64,000 nucleotides of DNA, from contig KV918910.1 of NCBI GenBank assembly GCA_002049455.2, forward strand, positions 1 through 64,000, read 5' to 3'. Below the pieces are notes generated by a model. That model saw nothing but the letters and a program-made list of their open reading frames with translations. It had not been told where the DNA came from and made no database searches. Shown here one piece after another: positions 58,557 through 64,000 of this stretch. Every line of letters starts with the position of its first letter. The first letter of the stretch is position 1. Both the position numbers and the translations under genes were made by a program. The DNA comes from Porphyra umbilicalis. Lineage: Eukaryota > Rhodophyta > Bangiophyceae > Bangiales > Bangiaceae.

Positions 58557-58723
58557 TGCTGCCCCCCCTCGCCAACCACCCCCTGACACGAGCAGCCCCC
58601 CCACAACAGCCCCACTGCTGGTCCCCGCGTGCCCCCCCCGCAACAAGAGGAAGCAAACGAAGAAGCAGCAGGTCCTCACGCACATCAGCCACGGACCCCC
58701 CTCAGAGCCTCAAAGTGCCACCG

Positions 58724-58826
58724 GTGCCCCTGGCGCGCCCGGCGGCGCGCCGCCCCCCAAAAACGGCCCACACCAGGCCCCTCACAACGGACGGGCGCGC
58801 GGCGGCCCCGCTACCAACGGAGCAGC
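58724..58826 (+). repeat. Direct repeat in the right arm of the element, copy 1
   Basis: About 103 bp containing CGCCCCCCAAAAACGGCCCA and AACGGACGGGCG; a copy lies about 185 bp downstream. Confidence 0.75.
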
Positions 58827-58907
58827 GAAAGGGAAAAGCAGCAGGCAGAGACATACACAGGCCGCGAAGCTCAGCTCGGTGCCGGCGGTGAGCCGTGGGC
58901 TGCAGGC

Positions 58908-59011
58908 GGGGCCCCGGGCGCCCCCCGCCGAGGGCCGCCCCCCAAAAATGGCCCACGCCAGGCCCCGCCCAACGGACGGGCGGGCGGATGCCCCAAGGCC
59001 AACGGAGTAGC
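58908..59011 (+). repeat. Direct repeat in the right arm of the element, copy 2
   Basis: Copy of 58724-58826 in the same orientation, with CGCCCCCCAAAAATGGCCCA. Subterminal repeats of this kind are common near transposon ends and may bind the transposase or an accessory protein. Confidence 0.75.
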
Positions 59012-59430
59012 TGCAGGTCACAAAAGCGCCCAAAGAACAGGAAGAGAAAGCGGCTTCGCGCCACCCGTGCCCTGCAGGGACGCCACCGACCCGCGCCGAC
59101 GACAGGCACCGGACGGGAGACGGCCCCCCCCAGTGCCTCGGCACACTCGCTGCACAGGCGGGGCGCACTCCAAAAGACGGCGCTGCCCGCGAGAGTGCCC
59201 CACGGCGTCGTGGTGAAGAGTGCACAGGCGTCCAGGAGGTTGCCCATAGGACCCGTGAGGTGGACGGCGGGGGTGGGCGACGGGCGGCCGCGAGGTCATG
59301 CGGGACGGTGCACACGCGGGAACGACGCGGCGACGGCGAATCGGGCGTGATGACCGACACGTTGCATCGTGGATGGCATTCCTGAACGATCATGTAAGCT
59401 TATGAAACCACCAATGAGGGGCATGCGATC

Positions 59431-59504
59431 GACCAATGAGATGCCGGCGCACCCCTTCAATCGTATCGGCCTGACTGCAGGGGTACAATTGTATGCTGCC
59501 TTTA
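59431..59504 (-). repeat. Right terminal-type inverted repeat of the putative element
   Basis: Read on the minus strand from the outside: TAAAGGCAGCATACAAT, then GATTGAAGGGGTGCG (59462-59448), then CATTGG. It matches the left copy except for an 11-bp length difference and scattered substitutions. It ends about 140 bp before the ornithine carbamoyltransferase start codon. Confidence 0.65.
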
Positions 59505-59644
59505 CTCCACTTGTCGCACCCAATCTCCGCCCATCCCCTTTGCCGCCTCGACCGCCCCCCCCCGAAACGATACCGCCTGCTGCGCTCGTCCCCGCCCGCC
59601 TCGACCCCCTCCCACCGCGTGTGCGCACCCCCCCCCCCGGTGCC

Positions 59645-60796
59645 ATGGCTTTTGTAGGTACCCCGCTCCCGTCGGTGCGCGCCTCTGCCCAATCAGGCAA
59701 TCCCCTCGGTGCACTGCGGTCGCGTGGGCGGGCGCCGGCGCCGGCGCTGCGCGCCGCCCGCGGCGCCCGCGCCCGCACGGTCGTGAGGGCAGCGGCGGCA
59801 CCTACAACGTCCGATGCTCCCCTCTACCCTCTGACGTCTACATTGACGTCGGGGCTGCCCGCCGGTCAGCGCCACTTTCTCCGCGTCGACGACTTGAAGA
59901 CCGAGGAGCTGCGAACCGTCCTCTCGACGGCCGCCGCCCTCCGCGCGCGCATCGAGGGCGACCCAGACTACTCGCCGCTGTCCAAAAAGACGCTCGCGCT
60001 GCTCTTTGCCAAGGCGTCGGCGCGGACGCGGGTGAGCTTTGAGACGGGCGCCTTTATGATGGGCGGCCACGCGGTCGTCCTCGGCCCCGAAGTCGGCGTC
60101 GGCACCCGCGAGTCGCCCAAGGACGTGGCGCGGGTGTTGTCGCAGTTCAACAACCTGATTATGGCGCGCCTGTTTGGCCACGACCAGCTCCTCGAGTTGG
60201 CCGCCGCGTCCACGGTGCCGGTCATCAACGGCTTGACCGACTACAACCACCCGTGCCAGCTGCTCGCCGACGCGCTCACGATCATCGAGTGCCGCGGCTC
60301 GGTGGACGGCGCCAAGGTCGTCTACGTGGGGGACGGCAACAACATGGTGCACTCGTGGTTGGAGCTCGCGGCGGTGTTGCCGATGGACTTCGTGTGTGCG
60401 TGCCCACCGGGCTACGAGCCCCTCCCCGAGGCGGTGGCCGCCACGCGCGCCGCCGGCCTCAGCACCGTTACCATTAGCCACGACCCGATGGACGCGGTCG
60501 TCGGCGCCGACGTGATTTACACGGACGTGTGGGCGAGCATGGGCCAAAAAGAGGAGATTGAGGCGCGGGAGCGCGCCTTTCGGGGCTTCACCGTCGACGC
60601 GGCCATGATGGCGGCGACAGGCAAGACCGACACGCTCTTCCTCCACTGCCTGCCGGCGGAGCGCGGGCGGGAGGTGACGGACGAGGTGATGGAGTCGGCC
60701 GCGTCGGTTGTCTTCCAGCAGGCGGGCAACCGCATGCACGCGCAAAACGCGATTGTGCTGCACTGCCTCGGGCTGTTGGACACGGTGTCGGGGTGA
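59645..60796 (+). CDS. OTC: Ornithine carbamoyltransferase, plastid-targeted
   Basis: 383 residues in one exon from ATG 59645 (context GGTGCCATGGC). The longer open frame upstream runs into the element end and is not used. Residues 1 to about 48 are rich in Arg, Ala and Ser with almost no acids, like a chloroplast transit peptide. Carbamoyl-phosphate site: SARTR at 125-129; HPCQ at 202-205; ornithine-binding SMG in DVWASMGQKEE near 298; catalytic HCLPAERGREV from 334 with Cys335. The sequence is closest in style to plant enzymes. It converts ornithine and carbamoyl phosphate to citrulline in arginine synthesis, in the plastid. It is convergent with CSN2. No damage seen, although its promoter must be very short or lie partly within the putative transposon end. 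Confidence 0.96.
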   Translation: MAFVGTPLPSVRASAQSGNPLGALRSRGRAPAPALRAARGARARTVVRAAAAPTTSDAPLYPLTSTLTSGLPAGQRHFLRVDDLKTEELRTVLSTAAALRARIEGDPDYSPLSKKTLALLFAKASARTRVSFETGAFMMGGHAVVLGPEVGVGTRESPKDVARVLSQFNNLIMARLFGHDQLLELAAASTVPVINGLTDYNHPCQLLADALTIIECRGSVDGAKVVYVGDGNNMVHSWLELAAVLPMDFVCACPPGYEPLPEAVAATRAAGLSTVTISHDPMDAVVGADVIYTDVWASMGQKEEIEARERAFRGFTVDAAMMAATGKTDTLFLHCLPAERGREVTDEVMESAASVVFQQAGNRMHAQNAIVLHCLGLLDTVSG

Positions 60797-61474
60797 GCGC
60801 GACGGCGCTCGGGTGGGTTGTGTGCGAGGTGAGGAGCGTCTGGGGGGGCGGGGTGGATACTAGGGGGGGGTAGGTCCGCGACATGAAAGGCATTTTTTTT
60901 TGTGCTTTGCCACAATGGCGTGGGGACCAGAAACGTGAGGGGCAAGGAGGGCTTCAAAGCCCGCGGCCGCCCAAGGCAACGCGCGAGGAGCTCACGCACG
61001 ATAACGGCAAAGAACAAATTGTATCGGTAGTCCGTACAAGGTCTGCTCGTCATGCCCGTTCCATACCCGCCTGTCGTCCACACCGACTGCCAGGCGCACG
61101 GCGCCGGCCCATCCTCGCCGCCGCCGTTTCGTCGCACACCCAACGACCGACGCGTCAGTACGTGAGGCACACCGGCCGCGCCGCGACAGACGCCAGCTCG
61201 CACGGTACGAATGGCCGAGACGGACGGGGGTGGGCGGCAAGAGGAGGAGCAGGCCTCAAGGCGCGGGTGTACATGCAAACCGAGAGGAACCGCGACGGTG
61301 GCGACAGCGGCGGCCGCGGCGACGGCAGGAAGTAGACGAGAGACCAGTGACACAGAGCGGCGGGCGCACACGATCGCCAGCGAGAAGTCGGCTCATCCGC
61401 CGCAGGCGCGCGGTGCGTGCCACCCACAAAGGACGGCGCGCGCGCCTGGAGCTGCCCTCACTCAGTGACTTGGG
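60797..61474. other. Intergenic region between convergent OTC and CSN2
   Basis: 678 bp with no convincing frame. Presumably holds the 3' untranslated regions of both genes. Confidence 0.5.
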
Positions 61475-62797
61475 TCACAGCTGCAGCTGCGCAGTCACGG
61501 CGGCCTGCAGCTCCACCACGCGCTCCCCCCAAACCTCGATGGCCTTGTACTTGGCGTCCCATGCGCCCTCCGTCTCGAGCACCACCTCCCGACGCACCTG
61601 GTCAATCTTGCCCTTGACCTTGCCGTCGAGGATGAGGCTCACCAGCAGCGCCTCGAGCTCCTCTTCCGGCACGTTGAGCCGCTTGGACGCATATGGAAGA
61701 CCCATGCGGGTGTAGCCGACCAACAGCCGTAGCAGCACCTGCGTGCGTACAGTGCGGAGCAGCTCCGCCAGGTGGTCGGCCACAAACGCGTCGCCCATGA
61801 TGGACTGCTTGTGGGTGGCGAGGATGCGTTCAAACTCGCCAATGTCCTTGGACGAGTAGGCCGCCCGCAGGGCCGTCATGCTCACAATCTCGGGGTTGGA
61901 CGTGTACGGTTTGGCTTCGGGCGAGTCAAACGGGTCAATGTCCGACACGGCTAGCATGTTGGCCAGCACCAGGTACTTCAGGCAGGCGATGCGCTTGGCT
62001 ACCCCCGCCTCGTCATAGTTCTTGAAGGCTTCGAAAAAGTCCGATTGGGCCGCCTCGTACTCGCGCTGGCGCATGCGCATCTTGCCGCCACACTCACGGA
62101 TGACGCCCATAATCCGCGGGTGAGGGATGGCCGACTTGACCGTCAGCGCCCGCTCGTACAGCGTCTTGAGCCGCTTGTTGTTCTTGGTAGCCGTGTACAA
62201 CTGGATCTCCAGCGCAAACACTTCGAGCAGCTGGGTGCCCTTTTTCTGGTCGTCTTGGCCGTCGTCGCCGATGCAGCTGCGGTGGAGCTCCTTGAGCACC
62301 TTGGCCAGCCGCCCGTACTGGCCACCGTCAAACCAAAGTTTACCGAGCTTGAGGTTCGTCTTGAACCAGAGGCGCTCGTTGGACGCCTGCGCCAAGGCGC
62401 TGAGAGTGGTTTCGTAAAAGGAGTGCAGCAGCTCTACCTGTTGGGCAGACTGGGCGGTCGACACGTAGTCGAGGATGCTGTTGATGACCTTCTCCGACAC
62501 GTTACGAGTCACGGCGGAGCGGATGTAGCCAAGCAGCTCCGAGTAGCGCGTGAGCATCGCCGAATAGTTGCCTTGGCGGAAGTGCAGCTTGACAATCTGC
62601 TTCAGTGCTTTGAAGCCCCAACCGCCCGGGGTGCCCTCCAGCTCGATAACGCCCTCAAAGCCAGAGAGCGCGCCAGGGGGGTCGGTATGCAACAACCCCT
62701 TGGCGGCATAGTAGGCGTTCTCAATGGCGACATCTTCTTCTTCATCGTCGTCCGTCTCGTACTCAAAGCCGTAGTCCTCCTCCTCCATGTCCGACAT
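61475..62797 (-). CDS. CSN2: COP9 signalosome subunit 2
   Basis: 440 residues in one exon, about the usual length for CSN2. It starts MSDMEEEDYGFEYETDDDEE, the acidic N-terminus typical of the subunit. Helical repeats follow, with strongly conserved blocks: GGWGFKALKQIVKLHF, YIRSAVTRNVSEKVINSILD, FYETTLSALAQASNERLWFK, KKGTQLLEVFALEIQLYT, IPHPRIMGVIRECGGKMRMR and DFFEAFKNYDEAG. A PCI domain covers about residues 250-420. CSN2 is a scaffold of the COP9 signalosome, which removes Nedd8 from cullins, and it contacts the cullin substrate. The PCI family is shared with proteasome lid subunits (RPN6), but the matches above are CSN2-specific. No irregularities. Confidence 0.95.
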   Translation of the reverse strand: MSDMEEEDYGFEYETDDDEEEDVAIENAYYAAKGLLHTDPPGALSGFEGVIELEGTPGGWGFKALKQIVKLHFRQGNYSAMLTRYSELLGYIRSAVTRNVSEKVINSILDYVSTAQSAQQVELLHSFYETTLSALAQASNERLWFKTNLKLGKLWFDGGQYGRLAKVLKELHRSCIGDDGQDDQKKGTQLLEVFALEIQLYTATKNNKRLKTLYERALTVKSAIPHPRIMGVIRECGGKMRMRQREYEAAQSDFFEAFKNYDEAGVAKRIACLKYLVLANMLAVSDIDPFDSPEAKPYTSNPEIVSMTALRAAYSSKDIGEFERILATHKQSIMGDAFVADHLAELLRTVRTQVLLRLLVGYTRMGLPYASKRLNVPEEELEALLVSLILDGKVKGKIDQVRREVVLETEGAWDAKYKAIEVWGERVVELQAAVTAQLQL

Positions 62798-63308
62798 GTT
62801 GCCTGCCTACGAAAATAAAGGGGAGAGGGGGGTACCGTGGGAAGCGTAGAGGTGTCGGCGCAAGGAGTGCGCAGGAGGAGCAAGTGTCACGTCTCAACGG
62901 CACAGCTAGACGAACAAAGCCACGAGAAACGCGACCAGTTGGAATAGCCCAAGAGATGCCCGAGAAACACAGGAAAGACAGAGCAGATGCCCTGATCAAT
63001 GAACGACCTGCGCCGTAGCTGGCGCGCGTGAAGGATGTCGTGAGCAGATAGAGCACGTCAAGCCTTCAGGACCGACGAGGGTGGCACGTCTTGATGCTGC
63101 AACAGGACAAAGCTTGGTATTATGCTAAGCAAAGTGGGCAGATACGATTTAATACTATGGTTTGTCAACGTCCAGGAATTTCGACGGATCAATTACTGGT
63201 AGCAAGCAACTATGCACGCGAGACCGATAGGATCTCACCGGAATGCAGCCAACGCCTGAGAGACACGTGTAACCCGTGCGCTGAAAGCGGGAGAGTGCAG
63301 GGCTTTTT
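62798..63308. other. Upstream flank of CSN2, nothing further recognised
   Basis: Contains the short CSN2 leader and promoter, which I cannot delimit. No second gene is seen. Confidence 0.4.
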
Positions 63309-63398
63309 TGGCAGCCGGCGTGGGTGAGGCCGACTGCTGGGCGCCCGGCGCCGGTGAGGCCCGACAGCTGGGCAGCCGGCGCCGGTGAGGCCGACAGC
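63309..63398. repeat. Three tandem copies of a 29-31-bp unit
   Basis: Units at 63309-63337, 63338-63368 and 63369-63398 share GGCAGCCGGCGCCGGTGAGG and CCGACAGC with small length differences. Confidence 0.85.
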
Positions 63399-64000
63399 AA
63401 GAACTAAGACTTGAAACGGACGTCACCCAAGCAGCACACACGAACAAAAGAGACCCCAATGCTCCTCCAGGCTTCAACCAAAGAGCCATCACACGCTCTA
63501 CCTGTTGACCAAGACACTTGGAGTTTCTGAAGCACCAGCGCTGCTGCTGCATTTTTGGGCAGCGTCTCGTTCGTATGGAGGGAGCGCGCAACTAGGATAT
63601 CCCAATCGCCTACAGCTCAACCGAGGACACACCTCAAAACATGACGCGTGTCATGGGTGACAACGTGGAAGGGGGAGGCAAATGTGTAGTCATCGACACA
63701 AGCAATGCAATGGTGAAAGAGACACAGACAAAGGACACAAAAAAACACGACGCCAGCACATTTTGTAGAGTTACACGGAAAAAACAGAAGAGGCAGCCAA
63801 AGCACGCAAATAGTGCGGACGCGGCCGGTCTCCATGAAACAAACACCTCCTCACACGACCAAGCTCCACGACGGAGCAAGCATGGTGCAGCACAGTACTG
63901 CGGGGAGGCACTCCCTCCAACGGCGCAAAACAAGTCCCCCCAAGGTGCGCCCGTCGAGTTCCGAGAACAAGACCCCCACAGAACCTACAGGATCTCCACA
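63399..64000. other. AT-richer spacer, no gene supported
   Basis: Only short frames; a minus-strand frame at 63634-63933 is Cys/Phe-rich but without any recognised domain. Confidence 0.4.

Larger units (their letters stand above)
47330..59520. mobile_element. Putative 12.2-kb KDZ-type DNA transposon carrying a PIF1 helicase
   Basis: The block contains a KDZ-type transposase, a PIF1-like helicase and a third, unknown gene. It is bracketed by related inverted repeats at 47346-47412 and 59431-59504. Outside these, the 7-bp word TCGCACC occurs in direct orientation on both sides (47330-47336 and 59514-59520) at the same distance from the matching TAA.GGCAGCAT block. I infer a single element whose ends have diverged. 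The exact outer limits are uncertain by some tens of bases. The grouping of the three genes is inference from position; the genes themselves are read directly. Confidence 0.6.

Noticed and set aside
59369-59644. An upstream in-frame extension of OTC
   Set aside because: It reads through the putative element end and a C-rich leader; the ATG at 59645 starts a normal plastid transit peptide.
59693-60763. Minus-strand frame of 356 codons opposite OTC
   Set aside because: It is antisense to an unmistakable enzyme and is His/Arg-rich, as expected of the complement of GC-rich coding sequence.
1-64000. tRNA, rRNA or other structured RNA genes
   Set aside because: I looked for T-loop and anticodon-arm patterns and rRNA-like blocks and found none I could support; a covariance-model scan would be decisive.

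Overview
This is a eukaryotic nuclear window. It carries a plant-type, plastid-targeted ornithine carbamoyltransferase, a 26S proteasome ATPase (RPT1), COP9 signalosome subunit 2 and a bZIP factor. Two genes contain GT-AG introns. Base composition is very GC-rich, with many poly-G/poly-C tracts and intronless housekeeping genes set among long repeat-rich spacers. Together these suggest an alga with few introns, most simply a bangiophyte red alga such as Porphyra/Pyropia. The organism is inference; the gene identities are read from motifs.

Layout. 1-4.4 kb: very GC-rich, with low-complexity open frames on the minus strand (perhaps a basic nuclear protein broken by frame slips). 6.2-7.2 kb: a protein kinase-like gene that stops soon after its DFG-equivalent. 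7.2-30.2 kb: mostly repeats and remnants. These include a 628-bp TA-flanked MITE with near-perfect 26-bp ends, two homologous modules in opposite orientation near 9.5 and 15.9 kb, a 45-bp-period tandem array, a relic gene with an in-frame stop, an IS630/Tc1-mariner transposase broken by a 20-bp tandem duplication, and a 77-bp minisatellite beside it. 30.5-31.8 kb: RPT1. 32.6-34.2 kb (minus): a probable type I membrane protein whose frame slips at two short G runs. 37.6-39.0 kb (minus): a bZIP transcription factor. 39-47 kb: GC-rich spacer with a 102-bp foldback element.

The most interesting part is 47.33-59.52 kb. It holds a KDZ (Kyakuja-Dileera-Zisupton)-type transposase gene, a compact PIF1-like helicase gene with one intron, and a convergent two-exon gene of unknown function. 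Related inverted repeats (47346-47412 and 59431-59504), flanked by the same 7-bp word at equal distances, bracket the block. I interpret it as one large DNA transposon of about 12.2 kb carrying its own helicase. Its right end lies about 125-140 bp upstream of the ornithine carbamoyltransferase start codon. OTC and CSN2 then lie convergently in the last 5 kb.

The two confirmed introns are both in genes of the putative element; the four recognised host genes are each a single exon. In the GC-rich tracts nearly all six frames are open, so length alone was not taken as evidence of coding.
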